Shown here one piece after another: positions 17,888 to 26,023 of a stretch of 64,000 bases of DNA. Source of the DNA: DATEGZ01 sp035519535 (GTDB lineage: Bacteria; Acidobacteriota; Vicinamibacteria; Vicinamibacterales; SCN-69-37). The notes under the pieces are model-generated. The model was not told where the DNA came from. It worked only from the letters and a program-made list of their open reading frames with translations, and did not search any database. The position numbers were made by a program, and so were the translations under genes. The stretch covers positions 19,613 to 83,612 of the forward strand of contig DATIWF010000109.1 in NCBI GenBank assembly GCA_035519535.1. Reading direction: 5' to 3'. Each line of letters begins with the position of its first letter. Position 1 is the stretch's first letter.

Positions 17888-18913
17888 TTAGAACGGGGCC
17901 GTTCGGATTTCTTGCAGCGACCGCCGGATCCAGGTCGCGCCGGCGTCGGACGTCGAAAACACGCGCCCGTCGGCGGTCGTGACGACCGCCGACTGCGCGT
18001 CGGTGGCCTGTACGGCTGACAGATCTGTCGTTTCGGGAAACGCGACACGCCGCCAGGTGCGGCCGTCGGTGGTGATCAAGACCGCGCCGCCTCGGCCCAC
18101 CAGCCAGCAGACGGATGAGGACGTCGCGGCGCCGGCAGTGAGCTGAACGTCCAGGCCGGTGGGCGTGGCCAGCCAGTTCGATCCGCTGTCCGTCGTTCGC
18201 TCAACCGTTGCGCCCGCGATCCGCCAGCGAACCCGCGGATCCGGCGAGGCGATCACGGTCGTGCCCAGCGCACGCTGCGCCACATTCTCATTGAGCCGGC
18301 CCAGCTCGCGCGCGGCCGCGGGCGCGTTGGCCACAGCCGCCGTCGCGGCGGGCGGCGCGGCCGGTGCCGGCGCCGCGACCTCCGCCTTCGGCTCGGCGGG
18401 CGCCTGCGCCTTCTTCTGCCGGTCATTCAGTTTCCCAGGCTGAGCTGCGGCCACGTCCTTGACGTCGCCGCGCGCTCGCGAGTCGTCCCGCGCAGGCGCG
18501 GGCGCCGCCGCCAACTGGTCGCGGTCCTTCGCTTCTGCCATGGCGCTTCGCTGGTCGACGGGCGGCGAGACGACGGCGCGGCCGCGCGGAAGGGCGGCCC
18601 ACACGAGCACCGCTGCCGCGGCCGCCGCGAGCGGCACGGCCCACGCCCACCAGCGGCGTGGCGCCGGCGCGGCGCCTGCCGCGTCGGATTCGGTCCGCAC
18701 CATCGCCGCGAGCACGGCCTGGCAATGCGCGCAGTCGGCGACGTGGGCGCGCGCCTGGTCGATCCGGTCCCCCGTCAGCCCGCCCCCGAGCCAGGCCGCC
18801 AGTGTCTCCGCATCCGGGCACGCCGCCGTGGGGCCGGCGTTCGAGGGCTGGCGCAGGGCCTGTCGAAGCAGGCGGTCCGTCGCCACGTCAGGGTCGCGCG
18901 GGGGCTGGCTCAT
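17888..18913 (-). CDS. Zinc-finger anti-sigma factor with C-terminal Asp-box/YCF48-like region
   Basis: A 341-aa membrane protein. The N-terminus has a zinc-binding anti-sigma (ZAS-type) helix pair with CPDAETLAAW and HVADCAHC (HX3CX2C). One membrane helix follows (WWAWAVPLAAAAAAVLVWAAL, about 88-108), then an Ala/Pro-rich linker, then an extracytoplasmic region with three Asp-box-like motifs (TTDSGSNW, TTDGRTW, STSDAGATW) as in YCF48-type propellers. It should sequester the sigma factor encoded just upstream: the sigma stop and this start overlap as ATGA. The propeller fragment is a plausible sensor or protein-binding part. Confidence 0.82.
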   Translation of the reverse strand: MSQPPRDPDVATDRLLRQALRQPSNAGPTAACPDAETLAAWLGGGLTGDRIDQARAHVADCAHCQAVLAAMVRTESDAAGAAPAPRRWWAWAVPLAAAAAAVLVWAALPRGRAVVSPPVDQRSAMAEAKDRDQLAAAPAPARDDSRARGDVKDVAAAQPGKLNDRQKKAQAPAEPKAEVAAPAPAAPPAATAAVANAPAAARELGRLNENVAQRALGTTVIASPDPRVRWRIAGATVERTTDSGSNWLATPTGLDVQLTAGAATSSSVCWLVGRGGAVLITTDGRTWRRVAFPETTDLSAVQATDAQSAVVTTADGRVFSTSDAGATWIRRSLQEIRTAPF

Positions 18914-19857
18914 GTGGCGCTCTCCTCATTGGAACGATCGAGCGGCGATTTCTTGCGCGCCCCGCCCACGCTCAGCAGCTCGCTGACGTCGAGCGGCCCC
19001 GCGTCTTCGCTCACCGACTCGAAACATCGCGCGATCTCCTCGTTCGACAGGCCGTCGGCCTGGAGCCGGCGCTCGACGGCGGCCCGGATCTCGCGGCGCG
19101 ATCGCGCGAGCTGCCGCGACACGGTCGCTTCGTGCTCGCCGAGAATCCGGCCGGTCTGGGCGAGGGTGAGCTGCTGCGCGTAGTAGCAGGCGAGCCGCAG
19201 GCGATCGTGGGGATCCAGCGCGGCCATGACCGCGGTGAGCGCGCGCTGCATCAGCGTGAGATCCCGCTCGCGGTGCGGATCGACCGGCCGGGACGGCGCG
19301 GCGATGGTCGCCGGCGAGTCGTCGTCAGGCAGCGCGTCCTCGCGCTGGCGGGTCCGGACGCGGTCGACGAAGCGCTGCGAGAGCACCGCGCGCAGCCAGG
19401 TGCCGAGACTGCTGCGGCCGTGGAAGTACCGGAACAGCGACCGCCGCTCGCCGCCCTGGGTCGCGAGGCCGAAGAGATCCGCGTAGAGGGAGTCGGCCAG
19501 ATCCCGCGCGCCCCCGCCCGGTTCCAGCGCGTCGGCCGCGCGATAGAGGACCGGACGGTGTGCTCGGATGAAGTGCTCCCAGGCCGCATCGTCGCCCGCG
19601 GCACAGGCGCACGCGAGCGCGAGGTCCTCGAGATGCAGGGACGCCAGATAGCGCTCGACGTCGCGTGCGCTGGGTGCCTGATCTTCCGCAAACGCCCGGC
19701 CGACGCTCGCGGCCAGGGCCGCCGCGAACTGGCTCTTGGAGCACTGCCAGCGTTCGGCCCGCGCCTGGCGGTGCAGGCGCTCGACCAGCCCGGGGTCCAG
19801 TGACGGCACGCTCGAGTCTCGTGGTGAGTGTGCCACGGATGCTAGGATTCCGGACAT
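18910..19857 (-). CDS. Sigma-70 family (ECF-like) RNA polymerase sigma factor
   Basis: An about 315-aa sigma factor with a ~90-residue N-terminal extension before region 2 (AAWEHFIRAHRPVLYRAADAL) and a region 4 helix-turn-helix (LTLAQTGRILGEHEATVSRQLARSRREI). It should direct polymerase to a dedicated promoter set, held in check by the ZAS protein with which it overlaps by 4 bp. The start is uncertain: ATG 19857 overlaps the divergent yajQ start, and in-frame GTG codons at 19836 and 19809 would leave a normal gap. The Cys-rich CACAAG stretch before region 2 is noted without a known role. Confidence 0.82.
   Translation of the reverse strand: MSGILASVAHSPRDSSVPSLDPGLVERLHRQARAERWQCSKSQFAAALAASVGRAFAEDQAPSARDVERYLASLHLEDLALACACAAGDDAAWEHFIRAHRPVLYRAADALEPGGGARDLADSLYADLFGLATQGGERRSLFRYFHGRSSLGTWLRAVLSQRFVDRVRTRQREDALPDDDSPATIAAPSRPVDPHRERDLTLMQRALTAVMAALDPHDRLRLACYYAQQLTLAQTGRILGEHEATVSRQLARSRREIRAAVERRLQADGLSNEEIARCFESVSEDAGPLDVSELLSVGGARKKSPLDRSNEESAT
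19843..19848 (+). promoter_or_regulatory. -10-like TAGGAT, 7 nt before yajQ
   Basis: TAGGAT ends 7 nt before the yajQ ATG (19856). With standard geometry the transcript would start at or next to the start codon. An AGGA inside the same hexamer could instead act as a weak ribosome site, so the two readings compete. Confidence 0.4.
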
Positions 19858-20359
19858 GGCCGGCCAGCCGTCGTTCGACGTCACGTCGCGCGTCGACCTC
19901 CAGGAGGTGGACAACGCCGTCAACCAGGCGCGCAAGGAGATCGCGCAGCGCTACGACTTCAAGGGATCGAAGTCCTCCATCGATTTCAAGCGCGCCGAGA
20001 ACCTCATCGAGCTGGTGGCCGACGACAACTTCAAGATGGACGCGGTCTGGGACATCCTGCAGACCCGGATGGTGCGACGCGGCGTGCCCATCAAGAACCT
20101 CAAGCCGTCGGAGGTCCTGCCGACCGCGGGCGGGCTCGTGACGCGGACGATCACGTTGCAGCAGGGCATCCCGATCGAAGCGGCGCGGGAGGTCGTGAAG
20201 TTCCTCAAGGATCACAAGATGAAGAAGGTGCAGGCCGCGATCCAGGGCGACCAGTTGCGCGTGTCGTCGCCGTCGAAAGACGAGCTCCAGGCGGCCATTC
20301 GCGCGCTCAAGGCGCACGACTTCGGCGTCGAGCTGCAGTTCGGCAACTATCGAGAGTAG
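19856..20359 (+). CDS. yajQ: YajQ family nucleotide-binding protein
   Basis: A 167-aa YajQ/DUF520 protein. The family signature is clear: SFDVTSRVDLQEVDNAVNQ, IAQRYDFKGSKSS, and the second half KFLKDHKMKKVQAAIQGDQLRVSSPSKDELQ. These small two-domain proteins bind nucleic acid or nucleotides; some members bind cyclic di-GMP. Full length for the family. The start codon is divergent from, and may overlap, that of the sigma factor. Confidence 0.95.
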   Translation: MAGQPSFDVTSRVDLQEVDNAVNQARKEIAQRYDFKGSKSSIDFKRAENLIELVADDNFKMDAVWDILQTRMVRRGVPIKNLKPSEVLPTAGGLVTRTITLQQGIPIEAAREVVKFLKDHKMKKVQAAIQGDQLRVSSPSKDELQAAIRALKAHDFGVELQFGNYRE

Positions 20360-20366
20360 GGTGCCC

Positions 20367-22343
20367 ATGACACGCGCGGCGGTCCTCGCGGCTTGTGCGC
20401 TCGTCGGCGTCGCGGCGCCGCCACCGGCCCGCCCGACGCCTCAGACGCCGGCCGGCCAGCAGCCGGTGTTCGCCGGCCGCGTGGATCTCGTCACGCTGGA
20501 TGTCACGGTCGTCGACAAGGACGGCAAGCCGGTCAAGGGCCTCAAACCCGAGGACTTCGTCGTCTCGCTCGAGGGCCAGACGCGGCCGGTCGTGGCGTTG
20601 GACTTCATGGAGTTCGGGACGAAGGCGGCGCCGGCCGCCGTCGCCGCCGGCCGCGAAACGACGAATCAAACGGCGAATCCCGCGGCCGCCAGTCGCGGCG
20701 GCCGCGTCATCGTCCTGCTGTTCGACGACCTGTCGTACAAGCCGGGCCCGGGCAAGTCGCTGCTCGTCGCGGCCGAGCGCATGCTCTCGACGTTCGATCT
20801 GGACGACCTCGTCGGTATCACGACGACGAGCGGCCTTGGGCCAACGGTCAACCCGACGCGTGACCGGTCCGCGATCCTCGCCGCGCTCCACGACAAGAAG
20901 ATGATCGGTCGCAACGACGACATCACCGCGCCCTTCTACATCACCGTTCCCGAGGCCATCGACATCGATCGCGGGATGCCGCGCGAGACGCTGGGCGAAG
21001 TCGCGGCGCGGGAATGTCCGCTGCTAAGTCTGCCAGTCGACCAGTGCACGCCGATGGTGGAGGCGACCGGGCGAGCGTTCGCGCAGCAGCTCATCCACCG
21101 CACGGCGATGCAGCTGGCGTCGTTTCAGCACCTCATGGGCGCGCTGCGCACCGCCCCGGCGCCGCGGGTCGTCATCGCCCTGTCGAACGGCGTGGCGATT
21201 GGATCGGAAATCGATCTCAAGCGGCAGCTCGATCCCCTTGGCCGCGCCGCGGCGGAAAACGGCGTGCAGTTCTACGCGCTCACGGAGGTGACCGACGGCA
21301 TCGACATGGGAGACATCACCGAGACGCGTGCAGCGGCCCGCAGGCAGGAGGGCTTCTTCCTGAACTCCGGCGCGCAAACCGTGGCCGAGGCCGCCGGCGG
21401 CGAGGCCTTCCTCGTGGTCGGCCAGGCCGATCGATTCTTCGCCCGCATCGAATCGGAAACCTCCGGCATTTACCGTCTCGGCGTGCAGGCGCCGGCGCTC
21501 AATGGCAAGCAGCGCTTCCTGTCGAGCAAGGTCTCGGTCCGGCGGCCGGGCACGACCGTGCGCGTCAATCGCGACGCACTCGTCGGCGCCGTCGCGGCCG
21601 AGCCGGTCTCGATTGACGAGCAGCTGAAGGCCAACCTCGGGCGGGGCGGCGTCGCGTTCGGCGTGCCGATCGCGCTCGCGACCGCGCAACGCCGCGACCC
21701 CGCCACCAACGATCTTCAACTCGGCGTGAACGTGCAGGTGCCCGGCAGCGTGTCCGGGCCGATTGTCGCGATGTACGCCCTGGTGGACGATCAGGGAAAG
21801 ATCACGCAGGCCGGTCGTCGTGAGGTGCCCTCGGCAGCGGCGGGCGAGGACTACCGCCTCGCCTTCCCCGTGCCGATCGACGCCGGCAAGTACCGGCTCA
21901 GATTTGCCGTGGCCGATGCGAAAGGCAACGTCGGGAGCGTCGAGCACGAGGTGACGGCCGGCCTCGCGCACGTCGGGGCGTTCTCGGTGAGCGACCTGTT
22001 CACCGCATGGATCGGCGCGGACGGCGTGCCGCAGTTCCTCGCCCTCGAGCGCCTCCCCGACGGCGCGCAGACGCTGCAGGCGGAGCTCGAGCTGTACCCG
22101 GATGACGCTGCGACGCCGGTCCCCGACGTCGCAATCCGGATCGTCATGACCCCGGTCGGCAGTGAGACGCCCGTCTTCGAGCGCGAGATTACGCCCGACG
22201 TGTCGGGCACGACGCGCATCGCCGTCGCCGATGTGCCCGTCGCGCCGCTGAAGGCGGGCGCGTACGCGATCCGCGCCACGATCGTGCAGGCGGGCGCCGT
22301 CACCGGCGCGGTCACGACGATGTTTCGCAAAACGGGCGGGTAG
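20367..22343 (+). CDS. VWA domain protein of the acidobacterial VWFA-related type
   Basis: A 658-aa exported protein with signal peptide (TRAAVLAACALVGVAAPPPA). The N-terminal beta domain (FAGRVDLVTLDVTVVDKDGKPVKGLKPEDFVV) and following von Willebrand A-type region (VIVLLFDDLSYKPGPGKS) are characteristic of the VWFA-related domain abundant in Acidobacteriota. The metal-site motif is degenerate (DDLSYKP rather than DxSxS). The C-terminal third is beta-rich. Role is unknown; adhesion or protein binding is inferred. ATG 20367 is preferred to GTG 20361 because GAGTAGGG is then suitably placed. Confidence 0.85.
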   Translation: MTRAAVLAACALVGVAAPPPARPTPQTPAGQQPVFAGRVDLVTLDVTVVDKDGKPVKGLKPEDFVVSLEGQTRPVVALDFMEFGTKAAPAAVAAGRETTNQTANPAAASRGGRVIVLLFDDLSYKPGPGKSLLVAAERMLSTFDLDDLVGITTTSGLGPTVNPTRDRSAILAALHDKKMIGRNDDITAPFYITVPEAIDIDRGMPRETLGEVAARECPLLSLPVDQCTPMVEATGRAFAQQLIHRTAMQLASFQHLMGALRTAPAPRVVIALSNGVAIGSEIDLKRQLDPLGRAAAENGVQFYALTEVTDGIDMGDITETRAAARRQEGFFLNSGAQTVAEAAGGEAFLVVGQADRFFARIESETSGIYRLGVQAPALNGKQRFLSSKVSVRRPGTTVRVNRDALVGAVAAEPVSIDEQLKANLGRGGVAFGVPIALATAQRRDPATNDLQLGVNVQVPGSVSGPIVAMYALVDDQGKITQAGRREVPSAAAGEDYRLAFPVPIDAGKYRLRFAVADAKGNVGSVEHEVTAGLAHVGAFSVSDLFTAWIGADGVPQFLALERLPDGAQTLQAELELYPDDAATPVPDVAIRIVMTPVGSETPVFEREITPDVSGTTRIAVADVPVAPLKAGAYAIRATIVQAGAVTGAVTTMFRKTGG

Positions 22344-22408
22344 ATCGCCGCTCGATCGAGACGACGCCTGGAGCGGCGCGCGTCATCGCCGCGCTTCCTC
22401 GCCGTCGT

Positions 22409-22789
22409 TCACGTTCGTCGGCTCAACAGTGCGTGCACCGTGAGTGCCACGGACATCATCCCGCTCACGCCAAGCGCGATGTTCGTCCAGACCCAGAAGA
22501 AGACGCCGTAGCCGCTGGCGCCCACGCGCCCGCCGACAAGTCCCGGCCCGCGCATGTGCAGGACGGGAACACCCGCCGCCAGGATCGCCCCGAGCAGGAC
22601 GATCACGAGTCCCCATCGCCGATCGGCCAGCACCAGCGTCGCGAACAGCCAGACGAACAGGATGACCAGACCGCCAGACGCCGCCAGCGTCCCCGGCTCA
22701 ATCCCGCGCGCCACCTCGTCCGCCCAATGCAGGGTGAACAGGAGGATCGAAAGGAGCGACGTGATCTTCAATGTGAGCAGATGCTTCAT
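22409..22789 (-). CDS. Four-helix membrane protein, unknown function
   Basis: A 126-aa protein with four hydrophobic segments: ITSLLSILLFTLHW, GGLVILFVWLFATLVLA, WGLVIVLLGAILAAGVPVL and VFFWVWTNIALGVSGMMSVAL. I do not recognise a named family. The internal Met at 22789 (MKHLLTLKITSLL) is chosen over 22828 because the upstream extension is charged and not membrane-like. It is divergent from the PilZ gene and converges on the VWA gene. Confidence 0.7.
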   Translation of the reverse strand: MKHLLTLKITSLLSILLFTLHWADEVARGIEPGTLAASGGLVILFVWLFATLVLADRRWGLVIVLLGAILAAGVPVLHMRGPGLVGGRVGASGYGVFFWVWTNIALGVSGMMSVALTVHALLSRRT

Positions 22790-22914
22790 GAGCGTCTTCT
22801 CTGCTTTCTCCCGGGAAGGGACGAGCACATGACGATAGGGCGCTTTCTGTCATCGCTCGCACGGTCCTCGTGGGCGCCCCGGGCCGACCACGCGACGAGC
22901 CCGGCCTTTTGTGC

Positions 22915-22930
22915 TGGCACATGAGTTGCG
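22915..22930 (+). promoter_or_regulatory. Sigma-54 promoter TGGCACATGAGTTGCG
   Basis: The sequence matches the RpoN consensus TGGCAC-N5-TTGC with GG at 22916-22917 and GC at 22928-22929, the required spacing. The expected transcription start is about 22941, two bases before the GTG start of the PilZ gene at 22943. Confidence 0.6.
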
Positions 22931-22942
22931 CAGGCGATCCCG

Positions 22943-23311
22943 GTGGCACTGGGCCGGCAATCCCGTAATCAGCGGCGATCGCCTCGGGTGGACGTGCTGC
23001 TGCGCGTCAAAGGCGAGCTGGTGCCGCTCAGCTGTCCCATCACGATTTTCAACCTCAGCGAGACGGGCTTTGCGGTCCTGAGTGAGGCAAGGTTCAGGTC
23101 GGGCGAGCGCCTGGAGTTTCGGCTGAAAGGGATCCGCACGCCGCTCGTGCACGTGGCTGCGGCCGCCGTGCACACGCAGCCGCTTCGCGACTCTCCCGGC
23201 CTGTACATGACGGGGTTCGCGTTCCGGTTCGGACGATCGGGCGACGCCGCGCCCGAGGCCGCCATCCGCCAGCTCATCGCCGCGGTCGCGCCGGCCGGAT
23301 TCAAGGTCTGA
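22943..23311 (+). CDS. PilZ domain protein
   Basis: A 122-aa single-domain PilZ protein, a likely cyclic di-GMP receptor. The ligand-binding signature is present as RRSPR (residues 11-15) and, after a beta strand, NLSETGF (corresponding to the D/NxSxxG motif). The rest is the usual beta-barrel. The start is GTG 22943; the next start codon would remove the RRSPR motif. There is no Shine-Dalgarno, and a consensus sigma-54 promoter predicts transcription starting about 2 nt upstream. The partner controlled by this protein is not identifiable. Confidence 0.85.
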   Translation: MALGRQSRNQRRSPRVDVLLRVKGELVPLSCPITIFNLSETGFAVLSEARFRSGERLEFRLKGIRTPLVHVAAAAVHTQPLRDSPGLYMTGFAFRFGRSGDAAPEAAIRQLIAAVAPAGFKV

Positions 23312-23343
23312 ACGACCGCCCGCGATCGCGGCGCCCGGCATCC

Positions 23344-25905
23344 CTACTTCAACCCCGTGACCTGGTAGAGGCTGAACAGGCTCCGGATGTACACGTACGC
23401 GTAGGCCTTGCCGTCCGGCGTCAGGCGAATGTCGCCAATGTTGGCGACCCCGACGGTATCGCGCGGCGCGATTTCGTGGACGAGCGTGCGTTGGCCCGTC
23501 GCGACGTCGATCGAAAGAATCTTCGCGGGCAGCCGGCCGTTGCGCACGAAGAGCGCCCGGCCGTCGCCGCGCCAGCGAATCGCCGTGTCCTGAGGCTCGC
23601 CGCCGGCGATCGGCTGCGGGTCTCCGCCGTCCACCGGAAATCGCGCGGGCCGTCCATCGAGCGTCGCCGCGATCCACTTGCCATCGGGCGACAGCGTGTC
23701 GGAGCGGACTGCCACGCCCTCCGGCGTCACCGGGCGCGGATCGCCGCCCTTCAGATCCTGGACGTACATCCGGAAGGCCTTGCCCTCTTCGAAGCCGGCA
23801 AACAGAACACGCTCGCCGTCGGGGAACCAGCCCGCGAACGAATAGGCCTTGATGGCGCCTGGCGGCAGCGTCCTCGGCTCGCCGGGGCCCGTGGGCAGGA
23901 TCGCCAGCCGGTTCTGCACGAGGTCGATCGCGAGCGCCCAGCGTCCGTCGGGCGAGAGGTACTGCGACATGCCCTTGCCGAGGCGCACCGCCGGGGATCG
24001 ATCGGTGCCTCTGAGATACGTCGCGTACCCTGCGCCGCCTCCGACGCCTTGTTCGGAGAACAGGATCTGCCGTCCGTCGGGGGAGATGTCGCTGATCCAG
24101 GAGAAGTCCATCCAGGTCAGCTCGGTTTCATCCTTCGCGCCAGACGCGAGCGCCATGATCGACGGCCGCCGGTTGCCGTGCGCGAGCAGCACGCGCCCGT
24201 CGGCGGCAATATCCTGGACGTCGAGGCTGCCGGGTGCGCTCATCACCGTGCGCACGCTGCCCGCCACGGTGGCCGCGAACACCGCGTGATCGGTGCCCGC
24301 GGCCTTGCCGCCGCCTCCCGATGCGCTGAACCAGACCTCGTCCCCGGCGGGCGTCCAATGCACGCCGAAGATATCCTCCCAGCCGCCGGAAATCGTCGTC
24401 CTGTTGCCCTTCAGGTCGATGACCGCGACGTCGCCGCGGTTGTCGATGGCGACGGGATGTTCCGCAAATGCGATGCGATCGCCCTTCGGCGAGACGGCGA
24501 GGTCGCTCAGCCATCCGCGCGCCTGGTAGAGCACCGTGCCGATCGGGAACTCGACGCGATCGCGGCCGCCGACCGTGTGCACGACGGCCAGCGAGTCTCC
24601 GTCCGGGCCCCAGTCGGCCGACTGCACTTGTTCGAGGACCTCGCGCGGCGCGCCGCCGCCGATCGGCATGCGCGCCAGGACCGTACCCCCGCCTGGTCGA
24701 TTCAGCAGCACGGCCATTTCGCCGTGCTTCGAGACCGCCTGCAGATCTGCCTGGAGGCCAATCGCGCGAGACTCCGGGCTGCCCGGCTGCGCCGAGTACA
24801 GCTCGAGCGGACCGCCTTCCCATCGGGCCGCGTAGATGATGGCCCGACCGTCCGGCCCGAACCGGGCCGTCGAGATGTCGCCGCGCCTGAAGGTCAGCGG
24901 CTCGAGAACGGGATTCGACGGAGGGCGGCCGGTCGAACGGCCGGCCGCAAAGAGCGCGGCGCCGCCGGCGGCGGCGAGCAGCGTGAGGATCACCGGCTTG
25001 AGCCAGCGCGGGCGCTCCGTCGCCACCGGTTGTGCCGACGTCTGACTCGACGCGCCGGCCAGCGCCTCGAGATCGAACGCGATGTCTCTGGCCGACTGGA
25101 ACCGCTCCTCCGGGCCCTTCTCGAGACAATGCAGGACGACCCGATCGAGCGCCGGCGGCAGCGACGCGCCCGAGGTCTCGGCCGGCGCCGGATCCGACTT
25201 GAGAATCGCGTTCATCGTCTCGACGGCCGAATCGCCCTGGAAGGCGCGACGGCCGGTGAGCATCTCGTAGAGCACGACGCCGAACGAGAAGATGTCGGAT
25301 CGGTGATCGACCCGCTGCCCGCGCACTTGTTCCGGCGACATGTAGCCCACGGTACCGAGCACGGTGCCGGCGCCCGTCTCCGGCGCGTCGCGCATCAGCG
25401 CGGTCGCGGAGTCCACCGACGAGGCCTCGGTCATCTTGGCGAGGCCGAAGTCGAGGATCTTCACGCGGCCGTCGCGCGTGACGAACACGTTGTCGGGCTT
25501 GAGGTCGCGGTGGATGATCCCTTTCTCGTGCGCGGCGGCGAGCCCGCGCGCAATCTGGACGGCGTAGTCGATCGCCTTGCGCCGCGGCAGCGGCGAATCA
25601 CCGACGCGGGTGCGAAGGGTCTCGCCGTCGAGCAGCTCGGACACGACATACGGCGCACCGTCGTGCGTGCCGATGTCATAGACCGCGACGATGTTGGCGT
25701 GGTTGAGGGCGCCGATGGCCCGCGCTTCCTGCTCGAAGCGTCGCAGCCGGTCGGCGTCGGCCGCGAAACTGGCCGGCAGCACCTTGACCGCCACCTCGCG
25801 TCCCAGGCGCGAATCGTGGGCGCGGTACACCTCGCCCATGCCGCCCGCGCCGAGCGGCGCCACGATCTCGTACGGTCCCAGACGTGTTCCCGCGGCCAGG
25901 CTCAT
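23344..25905 (-). CDS. Receptor-like Ser/Thr kinase with extracytoplasmic beta-propeller
   Basis: An 853-aa protein with an N-terminal Hanks-type kinase domain (residues 1-275): GAGGMGEVY, VAVKVL, HRDLKPDNVF, DFGLAK and SPEQVRG are all intact. One membrane helix follows (VILTLLAAAGGAALFAAG, about 305-323). The C-terminal ~520 residues are TolB/WD40-like propeller blades (SPKGDRIAF, SPDGRQILF, SPDGRWALAI, TPDGKAYAY). The topology suggests an outside sensor coupled to a cytoplasmic kinase. It is the second kinase in the window and shares the acidobacterial kinase-propeller architecture. The start codon is 8 nt after CATAAT with no clear ribosome site. Confidence 0.92.
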   Translation of the reverse strand: MSLAAGTRLGPYEIVAPLGAGGMGEVYRAHDSRLGREVAVKVLPASFAADADRLRRFEQEARAIGALNHANIVAVYDIGTHDGAPYVVSELLDGETLRTRVGDSPLPRRKAIDYAVQIARGLAAAHEKGIIHRDLKPDNVFVTRDGRVKILDFGLAKMTEASSVDSATALMRDAPETGAGTVLGTVGYMSPEQVRGQRVDHRSDIFSFGVVLYEMLTGRRAFQGDSAVETMNAILKSDPAPAETSGASLPPALDRVVLHCLEKGPEERFQSARDIAFDLEALAGASSQTSAQPVATERPRWLKPVILTLLAAAGGAALFAAGRSTGRPPSNPVLEPLTFRRGDISTARFGPDGRAIIYAARWEGGPLELYSAQPGSPESRAIGLQADLQAVSKHGEMAVLLNRPGGGTVLARMPIGGGAPREVLEQVQSADWGPDGDSLAVVHTVGGRDRVEFPIGTVLYQARGWLSDLAVSPKGDRIAFAEHPVAIDNRGDVAVIDLKGNRTTISGGWEDIFGVHWTPAGDEVWFSASGGGGKAAGTDHAVFAATVAGSVRTVMSAPGSLDVQDIAADGRVLLAHGNRRPSIMALASGAKDETELTWMDFSWISDISPDGRQILFSEQGVGGGAGYATYLRGTDRSPAVRLGKGMSQYLSPDGRWALAIDLVQNRLAILPTGPGEPRTLPPGAIKAYSFAGWFPDGERVLFAGFEEGKAFRMYVQDLKGGDPRPVTPEGVAVRSDTLSPDGKWIAATLDGRPARFPVDGGDPQPIAGGEPQDTAIRWRGDGRALFVRNGRLPAKILSIDVATGQRTLVHEIAPRDTVGVANIGDIRLTPDGKAYAYVYIRSLFSLYQVTGLK

Positions 25906-26023
25906 GGGGGTGGATTATGTCACTCTGCGCGCACCACCCGCCGGCTCGCGCCGCCGCGATCACTTCGCGGGCAGCGAGTGCACCCCTCGGCCCTGGGTCG
26001 AGATCAGTCGTTGAGCAACACGA

